Part shown: one piece after another, positions 23,699 through 34,775 of the stretch
How the letters are laid out: each line of letters starts with the position of its first letter
How positions within the stretch are numbered: the stretch's first letter is position 1
DNA from: Bacteroidales bacterium
Lineage (GTDB): Bacteria; Bacteroidota; Bacteroidia; Bacteroidales; P3
Assembly (NCBI GenBank): GCA_017960605.1
Contig: JAGCYV010000059.1
Span: 1 to 56,041, forward strand
DNA length: 56,041 nucleotides
Direction: 5' to 3'
Notes under the pieces: model-generated
Seen by the model: the letters and a program-made list of their open reading frames with translations, nothing else
Told to the model about the DNA's origin: nothing
The model's database searches: none
Position numbers and translations under genes: made by a program

Positions 23699-23756
23699 CA
23701 GCGTTAAATTTTGATAATTGAACCAACATTTATTAACCAATAAAAACACAATTAAG

Positions 23757-24521
23757 ATGAAAAAAGCATTTTTAACCATCGCTCTTGCAGCATTTGCTTT
23801 TGCTGCCAATGCACAGCTCTTCGTGGGCGGTAACCTCGGTTTCAACACCAACAGCGGTACCCAGAAGGTGGTCACCACTGGCGGCAACACGACTGTGACT
23901 GTTGATTCCAAACTTCCTACTTCGACTGGTTTCTACTTCATGCCGAAGATTGGTTATCAACTGAATGAGAAGATGGCTGCCGGTATTATCCTGGGCTACA
24001 GCTCGAACACCGATGTGTACACGCTGAGTGCCGCTACAACCCTCACTCCCCTTGTGCTTGCTGCCGCCGACAATTTCGCAGGCACTCAGACCGATGTCAG
24101 CAGCACCCTCACCTTCACTCCGTTCTTCCGCTACAACCTGATGGAGCTCAACGCCTTCACACTCTTCTGCGAGGCCGCTATCCCCATCCGTATCAGCCCT
24201 GCTTCGAAAGAGACTGTCCACTACGAGTATGACAACACCGTCACTAATGCTCACGTCACAGTTGATGAGGTTAACAATGGCTGGGCCACCACTTCCTATG
24301 GTCTTACCATCACCCCAGGTCTCAACTACAAGTTCAACGAGCACCTGAACATGGATCTCTACTTCAACGCTATCGGTCTTGGCTTCACGATGACCAACTC
24401 CACCCGTACTGTGGAGAACAATGTTACCAAGCAGGTCACGACCCAGAACAGCACCGACTTCGGCTTCAATGTCCGCACTCTGCCCAACGCTGTTGGCTTC
24501 GGCATCAACTACGTGTTCTAA
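23757..24521 (+). CDS. Outer-membrane beta-barrel protein, function unknown
   Basis: 254 residues from the ATG at 23757, which begins a standard signal peptide (MKKAFLTIALAAFAFAANAQ); an upstream in-frame Met at 23718 would put 13 polar residues before it. The mature protein opens LFVGGNLGFNTNSG, shows alternating beta strands (FYFMPKIGYQLNEKMAAGIILG cut by turns; LTITPGLNYKFNEHLNMDLYF) and ends GINYVF, a barrel-type C-terminal Phe. It belongs to the broad porin-like/OprF-N superfamily of small Bacteroidota barrels. It has its own promoter and terminator, so it is a single-gene unit. Confidence 0.84.
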   Translation: MKKAFLTIALAAFAFAANAQLFVGGNLGFNTNSGTQKVVTTGGNTTVTVDSKLPTSTGFYFMPKIGYQLNEKMAAGIILGYSSNTDVYTLSAATTLTPLVLAAADNFAGTQTDVSSTLTFTPFFRYNLMELNAFTLFCEAAIPIRISPASKETVHYEYDNTVTNAHVTVDEVNNGWATTSYGLTITPGLNYKFNEHLNMDLYFNAIGLGFTMTNSTRTVENNVTKQVTTQNSTDFGFNVRTLPNAVGFGINYVF

Positions 24522-24540
24522 ACTACTTTAGACATACAGC

Positions 24541-24577
24541 AAAGAGAGGAATCCAAATGGGTTCCTCTCTTTCTTTT
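24541..24577 (+). terminator. Rho-independent terminator after the outer-membrane protein
   Basis: AAAGAGAGGAA and TTCCTCTCTTT form an 11-bp stem followed by CTTTT. It may also serve the converging luxS transcript, whose stop is at 24593, because the A-run on the other side becomes a T-run on the minus strand. Confidence 0.88.
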
Positions 24578-24592
24578 ATTGCGCCAGGTGAC

Positions 24593-25087
24593 TTAGGCGT
24601 CGGCAAACACCTTGCCGTCCTGGAGGGTGATCTGCAACTTGGTGTATTCGCAGTGGAAGTCGTTGCGCAGGCGGTCGAGATAGCGACGGCTCTCCCAGTG
24701 GCACATGGGCAAGTCGTGGAGCAGGCAGTTACCACAGGTCTCCGGCGTGGTGGCAGGCACCTCGGTCTGGGTGAGTATCCACTCGAGACATTCGATGGTT
24801 AGTGCACGCATGTCCTCGACGCTGTAGTTGCCGGTCATGATGACATACATGCCGGTGAGGCATCCCATGGGGCCCACATAGACCACGTCGTCTTTGCCCT
24901 TCGAGTTGCGGAACCAGGTGGCCATCAGGTGCTCGAGGCTATGCATGGCCGACGGAGCCACTGCGGGCTCGCGGTTGGATTCGGTGATGCGTAGGTCGAA
25001 GGTGGTAAAGCCTCGGTCGATGCGCGACACATAGATACCGGGCTTCAAATGGGTATGGTCGATGGTAAAACTCTGTATTACTTCCAT
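24593..25087 (-). CDS. luxS: S-ribosylhomocysteine lyase (autoinducer-2 synthesis)
   Basis: 164 residues, normal LuxS length. The metal-binding HXXEH is H49-S-L-E52-H53, the third ligand Cys is C118 in ETCGN, and the catalytic Cys is C76 in GPMGCLTG. LuxS splits S-ribosylhomocysteine into homocysteine and DPD, the precursor of AI-2, completing the activated methyl cycle. It follows mtn (12-base gap), whose product makes its substrate, so the whole two-step detoxification of S-adenosylhomocysteine is encoded in one unit with pyrG. Confidence 0.97.
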   Translation of the reverse strand: MEVIQSFTIDHTHLKPGIYVSRIDRGFTTFDLRITESNREPAVAPSAMHSLEHLMATWFRNSKGKDDVVYVGPMGCLTGMYVIMTGNYSVEDMRALTIECLEWILTQTEVPATTPETCGNCLLHDLPMCHWESRRYLDRLRNDFHCEYTKLQITLQDGKVFADA

Positions 25088-25099
25088 GAGATAAAAAGA

Positions 25100-27390
<2,291 letters not shown>

Positions 27391-27403
27391 TCATTTTATT
27401 CTG

Positions 27404-27411
27404 CAAAATTA
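27404..27411 (-). promoter_or_regulatory. Promoter -7 element of pyrG-mtn-luxS
   Basis: Minus strand TAATTTTG followed by C, 26 bases upstream of the pyrG ATG. The -33 position is T-rich (TTTC) rather than a clear TTTG. Confidence 0.7.
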
Positions 27412-27498
27412 CGTTTTTTTTACTATTCTGAAAAAGAAAATATAATATTTTTTTTTAACATCCGTTATTGTAGTCAATTACAGCAACGAAGAAGTGAA

Positions 27499-28740
27499 AT
27501 GAAACGCTGGTTTACGGCTATTATCATCTCGATTTTCGCCTTGGCGGCAGTGAGTTTGGTGATTGTGCAGTTGGTGCAGACGCGCCGCACCTTCTCCATC
27601 AGTGATAATATGTTCAATGTGAGTGTGAATACCGCTATGGAGGAAGTCATCCGTCAGTTGAACGGAGAGGAACTGCAAGGGGATGGGTCGGTGGCATTTA
27701 ACTATAGGGATTTGGACTCGCTGATTGTGGAGGAGCTGTTGCTGGTCGGCATCGATATGCACCCTGTGGTGGGCCTGTATGATGGTAGCCAGGGCTCTTT
27801 TCTCTATTCTTCGGATTCGCGGCAGGAGGATTTGTTGGAGGAATCTCCGTATAGATACAGCTTCCTCCCGCAAGGTGTGGTTTCGTCCAATCCGCTTTTC
27901 ATCATCTTGGCGTTCCCGCATTCCTTCTTCCCTCGTTTCGACAGCAACCTCTACTTGTATGTCTGCATCTTCCTGGTGTTGGTGATTGCTACCATGTTTG
28001 TCTTTTCGTTGCGCACCATTGCCAACCAGCAGAGGCTCGACAAGATGAAGAACGAGTTTATCAGCAACATGACGCACGAAATCAAGACGCCGATATCGAC
28101 TATCTCGTTGGCTTGTGAGATGTTGCAGGAGACCGAAACGAAAAATACCGAAGAGGATGCGGTATCGCAATCCCCGCTCTCAACATATATCGGAATCATC
28201 GCCGACGAGAACGCTCGTATGCGCCTATTGGTGGAGACGATTCTTCAGTCTTCGAAAATGTCTGGCGGAAATTTCCAGATTAAGACCGACGAGGTGGATA
28301 TGCACCGCATCATCACTCATGTGATGCAAAGCTTCCGTCTTACTGTCGAAGGCAGGGGAGGTGGAATAGAGACCCATCTGGATGCCAATCCTCCTATCAT
28401 CTACGGCGACGAATTGCATTTGACCAATTTGGTCTATAATCTTGTGGATAATGGCATAAAGTACTCGGCCAAAGCACCGCACGTTGTGATCTCTACCTCA
28501 CGTGATTCTCATCATTTTATCCTCAAGGTGCAGGACCACGGTATCGGCATCCCCAAGGCTGACCAGAAGCGCGTGTTCGAGAAGTTCTACCGCGTCTCGA
28601 CTGGCAATGTGCACAATGTAAAGGGCTTCGGCATAGGATTAAACTACGTGGCGCAGGTTGTTCGCCTGCACCACGGTAGTATAAATCTTGAAAGTGAGGT
28701 CGGTAAAGGTTCTACCTTCACCGTGGAATTTCCTATTTGA
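27499..28740 (+). CDS. Orphan sensor histidine kinase
   Basis: 413 residues. Two membrane helices (about 5-25 and 152-172) flank a periplasmic domain of about 125 residues. The cytoplasmic part has a HisKA box (FISNMTHEIKTPISTI), then NLVYNLVDNGIKYS (N box), VQDHGIGIPKAD (G1) and GFGIGLNYV (G2). General architecture is like the RprX-type kinases of Bacteroides, but I do not claim orthology. No response regulator is adjacent: pyrG lies upstream on the other strand and a protease gene lies downstream, converging so closely that the stop codons cross. Confidence 0.92.
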   Translation: MKRWFTAIIISIFALAAVSLVIVQLVQTRRTFSISDNMFNVSVNTAMEEVIRQLNGEELQGDGSVAFNYRDLDSLIVEELLLVGIDMHPVVGLYDGSQGSFLYSSDSRQEDLLEESPYRYSFLPQGVVSSNPLFIILAFPHSFFPRFDSNLYLYVCIFLVLVIATMFVFSLRTIANQQRLDKMKNEFISNMTHEIKTPISTISLACEMLQETETKNTEEDAVSQSPLSTYIGIIADENARMRLLVETILQSSKMSGGNFQIKTDEVDMHRIITHVMQSFRLTVEGRGGGIETHLDANPPIIYGDELHLTNLVYNLVDNGIKYSAKAPHVVISTSRDSHHFILKVQDHGIGIPKADQKRVFEKFYRVSTGNVHNVKGFGIGLNYVAQVVRLHHGSINLESEVGKGSTFTVEFPI

Positions 28741-30196
28741 CAATCAGTTTGCCATAGGCGTCGCCCATGCGATAGATATACACGCCTTTCGGCATATTAT
28801 CCACGCGGATGGTCAGCTCGCCTGCGCCGGCCTGCACGTTGCGGGTCAGTACGGGCTGTCCCAAAGCGTTGTAAAGGGTCAGCGTGGTGGCGTTGCTGGT
28901 GCTGTAAGGCACATTCACGCTGTAGGTGGCAGGATTCGGATAGGGGGCTCCGGTGCTGGCCTGGACATCCTCTTCTTCGATTCCCACACCGCTTTGGGGT
29001 ATCATGCCGGTGACGATGGCCTGATCCAGACGGAAGCAGTAGCCCGATGCCGAATTATACATGTCTTGGTAGGTGTTTCCCACCAGGTTGTAGAATCCGT
29101 TGTCGCTGTTGGCCCATCCCCAGTTCATGTGGTAGAAGTTGTTGTCGTCGGTACGGTAGCCGTCGCACACCCAGGCATGTCCGCCGGCATCGCTGCCGGT
29201 ACCTCCCTGGCTGGAACCTCTCATATAGACAGGACGGCCGCGCAACAGGTCGCCGCGCAGACGCTCGAAGAACACAGCATCGCCTGCCTGATCGCGCCAA
29301 GTCTGCGTTCCATTGGTAAAGCGGAAATGGTAGGGAAAGTTCGATAAAACGTTCTGGGCGGTTGAAGAACTGCCATCCCACGCATACTGCATCTTAATAG
29401 TGAGGCCGATATAGTATCCCAAACGTGAAATCTCACGGCATTTGGCTACCGAGGTGCTGGGCGCGATGGTGTTGGGCATCATCGAGTAATCAAACGGAAC
29501 CATCGTATCAAAATTAATCGATGCCGAGCCTCCAGTCCAACTGTCGGTAACAAAACCTCTGGGATTGACGGGATATTCATAGTGGTGGCAAATCTGAGCC
29601 AGTGCAGTGGCGGCGCAACCCACGGGGCAACGGTATCCAGTAGTGGGGTCAATGGGGCACAGCACGTTGTAGTCTCGCTTGTTGTTGGGGTAGGGGCCTC
29701 CCTGGTCCCAGTACTCATCCATCAGAATCACTTCGTTGCCGGCAGGCGCATCTTTCACCATGAGCTTCTTGTACTTCAAGGTCTCCCACTCTTGGCTGTC
29801 GCTCAGGTCTTGTTCGGCGTCGATCATCTGCACTCCGCAGACCATCTGGTTGTACTCGTTCAGCCAGTCGGCCAGGGCCGGGGCCATGTTCTCGGCGTCA
29901 AAAAGGCCTTCGCCGGAATAGGCCACCATCGGGTTCATCACCGTCGTGGCGGCCATGATCACCCAGCCGCACTCCGGTGTGTTGAAGAAATACATTGACG
30001 GAACGCCCAGCTCGACGTTCTCTTTCTGAAGCACCACCGTCAGCTGGTCGGCGGTGATTCTTTTCTGGTTGGTGTATTGCTGCAGGAAGTAAGCGGCAGC
30101 CTCGCTGGCCTCTTCAACATTGATGTTGTCGGCTTTGGCCACGGGGGCGGCCAACAATGCCAGACCTGCTAAAAGAGAGAGGGTTAATCGTTTCAT
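28733..30196 (-). CDS. Secreted C10 (streptopain-like) cysteine protease with type A T9SS tail
   Basis: 487 residues. Signal peptide (1-22, ending PVAKA), propeptide (about 23-165, SpeB-type inhibitory pro-domain), catalytic domain with Cys194 in PVGCAATALAQI and His340 in AGGHAWVCDGY, and the HMNWGWAN motif near the active site. From about residue 415 a C-terminal sorting domain starts with YPNPATYSVNVP and ends PKGVYIYRMGDAYGKLIVK, the type A signal of the type IX secretion system. The propeptide and tail suggest a zymogen that is exported, cleaved and anchored or released. SpeB, interpain and periodontain are family members. It has its own promoter. The last 8 bases overlap the kinase gene on the other strand. 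Confidence 0.95.
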   Translation of the reverse strand: MKRLTLSLLAGLALLAAPVAKADNINVEEASEAAAYFLQQYTNQKRITADQLTVVLQKENVELGVPSMYFFNTPECGWVIMAATTVMNPMVAYSGEGLFDAENMAPALADWLNEYNQMVCGVQMIDAEQDLSDSQEWETLKYKKLMVKDAPAGNEVILMDEYWDQGGPYPNNKRDYNVLCPIDPTTGYRCPVGCAATALAQICHHYEYPVNPRGFVTDSWTGGSASINFDTMVPFDYSMMPNTIAPSTSVAKCREISRLGYYIGLTIKMQYAWDGSSSTAQNVLSNFPYHFRFTNGTQTWRDQAGDAVFFERLRGDLLRGRPVYMRGSSQGGTGSDAGGHAWVCDGYRTDDNNFYHMNWGWANSDNGFYNLVGNTYQDMYNSASGYCFRLDQAIVTGMIPQSGVGIEEEDVQASTGAPYPNPATYSVNVPYSTSNATTLTLYNALGQPVLTRNVQAGAGELTIRVDNMPKGVYIYRMGDAYGKLIVK

Positions 30197-30226
30197 CTTA
30201 ATATGTTTGTTTTCTTATTTTGTTTG

Positions 30227-30234
30227 CAAAGATA
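30227..30234 (-). promoter_or_regulatory. Promoter -7 element of the C10 protease
   Basis: Minus strand TATCTTTG followed by C, 31 bases before the start codon at 30196. The -33 box is not clear. Confidence 0.75.
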
Positions 30235-30266
30235 CACTTTTCTTTTAAATTATATCTTAAAATTTG

Positions 30267-31766
30267 TTATTTGCTCCGCAGCAGTACTTTGTCGATATTC
30301 TGCCAAGCGGTCAGCAACTGGCGGTATGGGGCGTAGTCGCTCGGGGCGATGGTGCTTTTGTCCAGTTTGAGGTTGCGAATCACGCGAATCTTCTTCCCGC
30401 TTTGCTTGATGCTGATTTTCACGGAGCCCACACCATCGAAATTGAGGGTTTGGTTCACGGCGTTACCTACCATCTTTAGTCCGTTGGGGAGATTGACGGT
30501 GATATCGCTCTGAAGGTCACAGGCAGTCGATTGCAACGGTGTGGTACGGGTCAGTGCCAGACGCCTTACATCCACATTTGGACCGCCGGGAACACCCGGC
30601 AAACGCATCTGGTAGAAACCATCCTCCAACGTGTCGAGGCTGGCATCAACAGTGGTCTTGATTTCCTGCTTGCTCACCTCGTCTTTGGCCTCTCCGTAGA
30701 GAGTCAGCGGGTTCTTCGTACGCACCCCGAGGCGGTATTCCAAGGTGTCAATCATCACACCTACCTCGTCGCTGTTGTTGCCGATGACACGGGCGGCATA
30801 GCCCCATTCGTTGAGCATCGCGGCAAGCAGTACGGCTTTGTCGGTGGCGGTTCCGCAGCCGCTCTCCCACACCTCTTCGGCGGAGGAATGTCTGTAGCCC
30901 AGTTTCGCTGGCTCAATGTCATTCAGGTGGATGTTATCTACCACATAATCGCGCACGGCGACAGCGTTCTCCTTTATCTGCTTCGAGTTGATCAGTTTGC
31001 CGACGGCCGACTTGCTGGCTGCCAGTCCGTTGCGGTTGAATGCGGGGATGAACTCGGGTGTGCCGTTGAAGAGGTGCAACGTGGGGATGATGTCGGCCGG
31101 CATGTAGGGCTCACGGGGAGCCTGCGGCATATCGACAAGTTCGAAGAAGAGGGTGATGGGGGAAGTGATGTCACCGTTGTCCATGGTGGCAGACGTGGTG
31201 CGAGTCACCTTGTCGGTGGGCAGGTAATCGCGACCGATGAAATCGAAGCCCACTTCCATATCGGATGGATATTGCACCTTCACTTCATACTTCTCCACGG
31301 GGCATTCGCGCATCATGGGAATGTCTTCGTAGAGAAGGTTGTAATGACGATGGATGGTGTAATCGACCACAATGGTGCAGCCAATTTCCATGCCGGTGTG
31401 CACCATCGCCAACTCACGCAGATGGTTGAAGCGTCCGCAGTCGGCGCACTGGAAAGGCAACTGATAGACGAACGCGTTCTGCGGCATATCCACACGGCTA
31501 CCGTCGGCACGCAGGGTATATACCTCATTGACCGTCAACTCTTCCAAGTCGGGATTATACACTACGAAAGTCTCTCCTTTGTCGGCATAGGCTGTCAGCG
31601 CACGATTGCGCAAAATTTGCACCTCGTGGCGGTAGTGGTAGTCGCTTGTCCCGTCGGCATTCAGTATATATTCGTAACGCAGAAGTTTATACACTGCATC
31701 GGGTTGTTGTGCAATGACGGTATTTCCTATAAGGATTGCTATTGCAGCAAAAAGTATCTTTTTCAT
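30267..31766 (-). CDS. DUF3857/transglutaminase-like protein with a lost catalytic Cys
   Basis: 499 residues with a signal peptide (MKKILFAAIAILIGNTVIAQ). DUF3857 domain about 30-200 (beta-sandwich; LRYEYILNADGTSDYHYRHE) and a transglutaminase-fold domain from about 250. Aligning the active-site helix with its neighbour at 31798, CGVCKDKAS becomes CGTATDKAV, so the catalytic Cys is Ala, and no His-then-Asp pair follows at the expected place. The domain is therefore probably non-enzymatic. It lies 31 bases after the stop of the 676-residue paralogue and is the last gene of the unit. Confidence 0.85.
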   Translation of the reverse strand: MKKILFAAIAILIGNTVIAQQPDAVYKLLRYEYILNADGTSDYHYRHEVQILRNRALTAYADKGETFVVYNPDLEELTVNEVYTLRADGSRVDMPQNAFVYQLPFQCADCGRFNHLRELAMVHTGMEIGCTIVVDYTIHRHYNLLYEDIPMMRECPVEKYEVKVQYPSDMEVGFDFIGRDYLPTDKVTRTTSATMDNGDITSPITLFFELVDMPQAPREPYMPADIIPTLHLFNGTPEFIPAFNRNGLAASKSAVGKLINSKQIKENAVAVRDYVVDNIHLNDIEPAKLGYRHSSAEEVWESGCGTATDKAVLLAAMLNEWGYAARVIGNNSDEVGVMIDTLEYRLGVRTKNPLTLYGEAKDEVSKQEIKTTVDASLDTLEDGFYQMRLPGVPGGPNVDVRRLALTRTTPLQSTACDLQSDITVNLPNGLKMVGNAVNQTLNFDGVGSVKISIKQSGKKIRVIRNLKLDKSTIAPSDYAPYRQLLTAWQNIDKVLLRSK

Positions 31767-31797
31767 AATTCTATTATCTTAACAACTTCCTACTTGA

Positions 31798-33828
31798 CTA
31801 CTTTGTTAATATCACCGGAGTCTCAGCTACTTTCAACTGAGCCATTGCCGATGCACGGAAGGGCATCCAGTCCTTAGCCTCATAGACACGTTTTCCAAAC
31901 ACCACCTGCTCTCCGAAGGAAAACTTGTTGCCCTCCATCTGGAAGCCGCAGCCAAACGAGGCGGCAGGGTCGGCCACGCCATCCACCATCGGATAGTGCA
32001 GTTTCGATGGGGCGAAGGGCAGATTCAGCGATTCGCGGATACTGACCAACCTCGAGCAACGGTCGCTAAAGGGCTGGTTTCGTTTTGTCTGGCTGAAATC
32101 GAAATTCAGGTGACTCATTGCACGGCTATAAAATCCGCGGGCCGAGAGGGGAATGAACTCGATAACATCTTTGCTCACAAGAGCATAGTTGGGGATGCGG
32201 TAGATGTAGGTGATGGATACTGGGTAATCCAGATAGCGGTCGGGGTCGGTATATTTGATGTCGATGATTTCTGCGTTGGGGGCAATCTTGAGCAATTCGA
32301 GCTCAAGGTTGTTGCGCCATTCGCTCTGACGGGCACTGAACACTCCGCGTACTGCGGCGTCGCTTTGTCCCTCGGCGGTGATGGACAAGGTGCCGGTCAG
32401 GGTGCCATCCTCGTCAATTCTGCCGTTGTTGGCGATATAGATATAATGCTTCTCGGCGGGCGAGATGGGGGTCTCCATCAGGTCGCAGCCCTCGGCGGTA
32501 CCGATAAGGTAGCCCTGTTGTTGCTCGGCACTGCTCCAAAGCTCACGTACGTTGGGCACCCACGTCGGGTCGAGCATGCGGAACGAGCCGTCGCGCAGTT
32601 GTACGGCGCAGACCGAGTGGTTGAATTGGTCGGCAGGTATGCGGTCGATGCGCTCACCAGCCATCGTCATCGCGGCGTATGCCTTGAAACCGGCGGCACG
32701 GAGGAATCCGATAAGCGTGGAGGCTTTGTCTTTGCACACACCGCAACGGTCGGTGAAGTTCATCTCGGCGTTGTGTAACGTAAAGCCTTCTCCTTCACCC
32801 ATCGAGATGCCGGCATAGCGGATGTTGTCGGCCACCCAGTGCGTCAGACGGCTGATGCTGTCCATCTCGTCCTTCGCGCCACGCAGTAATTCATTGACTT
32901 TCTTCTGTACAGCGGGAGTGGGAACAAACGAACCATAGTCCTCGTTCACTCCGTAGAACCAGCGGCTCTTGGCCTGCCAGTCAGGGCTCGTCGAAAGCAG
33001 CAATTTGGTCTGTATGTCGTTGTTGGCCAGTGCACGAGGCTCGCGTTTCAGCGGCATGATGTCCTCTTTGTTGGAGAAGGTGTAGATGCTGCGACCTGCC
33101 TCCTCGGCAGCCTCGCGGCGTATGTCCAGCTGGTCGTTGTAGGGCATGCCTTTGACATAAACCTGATAGCGGAGGTTCTTGCTGTCCAGGATGTTGACCT
33201 GATACACTTTCCTCTGCACCGGCTGGTCGCTCCAGAAGGGAACTATGTCGTAGAAGTGCCCTTTCATGGGCGGCACATAGCGGGCGTCGTCCTCCGGCAG
33301 GGCGGCGAAAGTCCCGTTCAGCGAAAACTCCGGTGCCAAAGCGCCCTCCTCCGACATCAGCAGCGCGTAGGTATAACCCTTCTTGTAGGTCCACACCTCC
33401 AGCTCGTCGCCCGGATCCATGTGGCCCACCTCGACCATCTTCTGGCTCGCGCCCCAGTAAATCATGCGCGCCGGCGCCACATAGTCATACACCATGTTGT
33501 TCCCCTCCCGGCCCGGCCACACCAGCGTGTCCGTGCCGCCGCCTCCGCGGTGCACCAGCACTTGGGTGATCTCGCAGTAGGCCGACAGCGGGTCGTAATC
33601 CATCTTCACCGTGCTCCACATCGCGCTGCCTTTCGCCGTCAGCATCCGTATCAGGCGGTGTGTCTGCACATGGCTCAGGCCGCTCTCTTCCATATACACG
33701 CCGGTCGAGTCGAACAGCGTCAGCGTCTCGCAGCCGGCATACTTGCCCGGTCGGGCGCTCTCCTGGCCGACGGCCGTGCCCAGGCACATCGCCGCCAGCA
33801 TGAATAATGTCAGTCGTATCTTCATCAT
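31798..33828 (-). CDS. DUF3857 and transglutaminase-like domain protein, active triad present
   Basis: 676 residues from the Met at 33828 (MMKIRLTLFMLAAMCLGTAV, signal peptide); a longer frame to 33882 adds 18 residues without signal character. DUF3857 region about 25-220, transglutaminase-like core about 290-440 with Cys in RCGVCKDKAS, His in DQFNHSVCAV and Asp in RMLDPTW, then a C-terminal beta-rich domain of about 230 residues. Family members are periplasmic or surface proteins in Bacteroidota with unknown substrates; protease or crosslinking activity are both possible. It follows the DUF5362 gene by 19 bases. Confidence 0.87.
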   Translation of the reverse strand: MMKIRLTLFMLAAMCLGTAVGQESARPGKYAGCETLTLFDSTGVYMEESGLSHVQTHRLIRMLTAKGSAMWSTVKMDYDPLSAYCEITQVLVHRGGGGTDTLVWPGREGNNMVYDYVAPARMIYWGASQKMVEVGHMDPGDELEVWTYKKGYTYALLMSEEGALAPEFSLNGTFAALPEDDARYVPPMKGHFYDIVPFWSDQPVQRKVYQVNILDSKNLRYQVYVKGMPYNDQLDIRREAAEEAGRSIYTFSNKEDIMPLKREPRALANNDIQTKLLLSTSPDWQAKSRWFYGVNEDYGSFVPTPAVQKKVNELLRGAKDEMDSISRLTHWVADNIRYAGISMGEGEGFTLHNAEMNFTDRCGVCKDKASTLIGFLRAAGFKAYAAMTMAGERIDRIPADQFNHSVCAVQLRDGSFRMLDPTWVPNVRELWSSAEQQQGYLIGTAEGCDLMETPISPAEKHYIYIANNGRIDEDGTLTGTLSITAEGQSDAAVRGVFSARQSEWRNNLELELLKIAPNAEIIDIKYTDPDRYLDYPVSITYIYRIPNYALVSKDVIEFIPLSARGFYSRAMSHLNFDFSQTKRNQPFSDRCSRLVSIRESLNLPFAPSKLHYPMVDGVADPAASFGCGFQMEGNKFSFGEQVVFGKRVYEAKDWMPFRASAMAQLKVAETPVILTK

Positions 33829-33847
33829 TCTGTCGTTTTTTACAGGT

Positions 33848-34285
33848 TTAAAGTGCAGTCGCCACACCGAACCCCACCGCAACGGGTATCGCCGCGATGC
33901 AGAGGCCCAGCGTCACGATGGTGACGATGCCGTAGAACTTCCAGTACTTCTTCGTGTAGCGCATGAAGCGGACCGCCGCGACGTTGCTGTTCAATGCCGT
34001 CGCCTCGCGCGCCGCCTTCGCGGCTCGGAACAGGTAGATGATGACAAACACCTCGAGCACCGTGCAGGCCAGATACAAGGCCCCCAGAATCCACGCCGGG
34101 AAGGGGTGACCCACCTCCGCCAACGCCTCCGGCATCAGGATGCCCATCAAAATCAGCATCACACCGGCCAACGCCATGAAGGACGCTCCCACGATACCGA
34201 CGATGGCAAAGAATTTGTACCAACGGCCGGTGCTGTGGACATACTGTTCCATTTCTCTTTGAAGACGAATGTTTTGCTCATCCAT
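33848..34285 (-). CDS. DUF5362-like membrane protein
   Basis: 145 residues. Cytoplasmic N-terminal helix, then four predicted membrane helices (about 25-50, 66-90 and 117-143, the first segment long enough for a hairpin). A short basic loop between helices (RYTKKYWKFYG) is typical of DUF5362. No catalytic motif is visible. First gene of the unit with the two DUF3857 proteins, so it may anchor or regulate them. Confidence 0.75.
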   Translation of the reverse strand: MDEQNIRLQREMEQYVHSTGRWYKFFAIVGIVGASFMALAGVMLILMGILMPEALAEVGHPFPAWILGALYLACTVLEVFVIIYLFRAAKAAREATALNSNVAAVRFMRYTKKYWKFYGIVTIVTLGLCIAAIPVAVGFGVATAL

Positions 34286-34315
34286 AATATGATGTCTTTA
34301 AAATTTTCCGAACTG

Positions 34316-34348
34316 CAAAGATACACCTTTTTTTTGATATGGAAGAAA
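34316..34348 (-). promoter_or_regulatory. Promoter of the DUF5362-DUF3857 unit
   Basis: Minus strand: TTTC at 34348-34345, a 21-base spacer and TATCTTTG at 34323-34316, followed by C. The leader to the ATG at 34285 is about 25 bases. Confidence 0.75.
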
Positions 34349-34480
34349 AAAAGATTCTCCTCAAACCCGATTCCTCCCTCTCCACCCCCTTCCATGACAA
34401 CCGCCCGCAAATCCCTCCTTAAACCTTTTTTCTTGTTAATAAGCTGATTACAAGCCGTGTAAAAATACTTTGGGAAAGGC
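34349..34480. other. Non-coding stretch, pyrimidine-rich on the plus strand
   Basis: This part of the 490-base gap 34286-34775 is rich in CCCT/CTCC runs. I see no gene, hairpin with a T-run or repeat phase in it. The rest of the gap holds the promoter at 34481-34511, a possible small ORF and the 11-bp arrays. Confidence 0.5.
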
Positions 34481-34511
34481 TTGCACAATCCAGAAATAAT
34501 TCGTATCTTTG
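34481..34511 (+). promoter_or_regulatory. Promoter upstream of a small ORF and the DUF6266 gene
   Basis: TTG at 34481-34483, a 20-base spacer and TATCTTTG at 34504-34511. If it drives the DUF6266 gene, its leader is about 258 bases and contains the small ORF and both 11-bp arrays. Confidence 0.8.
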
Positions 34512-34538
34512 CAACCGTTTTAAGGCATTCCAACAGAT

Positions 34539-34625
34539 ATGGATATCGTTGAAACATATTGTAACTCAGTGCAATATGGCGTGTCGATAGAGTTCCGCGC
34601 GCTGCCTGTCCCCGTAATCGTTTAA
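34539..34625 (+). CDS. Possible 28-residue small ORF in a leader
   Basis: ATG at 34539 opens a 28-codon frame (MDIVETYCNSVQYGVSIEF at its start) ending in TAA. It begins 28 bases after a strong promoter, which is the only support; there is no Shine-Dalgarno site and no similarity I recognise. It could be a leader peptide, a small protein or chance. Confidence 0.22.
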   Translation: MDIVETYCNSVQYGVSIEFRALPVPVIV

Positions 34626-34651
34626 TTCCCAATGCAATGCAGGTGGTGGGA

Positions 34652-34744
34652 CTATACCAACCCTATAGCAACGCTATACCAAGCCTATGCTACCTAAGGT
34701 GTAACTCAAGGGTAACCCAGGTGTAACCTAGGGGTAATTCAGTT
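34652..34744. repeat. Two adjoining 11-bp arrays (CTATACCAACC and GTAACYCAGG types)
   Basis: CTATA or CTATG begins at 34652, 34663, 34674 and 34685 (11-base steps). Then GTAACTCAAGG, GTAACCCAGGT, GTAACCTAGGG and GTAATTCAGTT occupy 34701-34744 as four contiguous 11-mers. The array ends 31 bases before the DUF6266 start codon. Confidence 0.93.
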
Positions 34745-34775
34745 CTGACGCCCTGCTCACGCTAAACGTACAACT

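Noticed and set aside
22176..23729. Open frame of 517 codons antisense to hydG
   Set aside because: HydG motifs are exact; the antisense protein is a string of small hydrophobic and acidic residues typical of a shadow frame.
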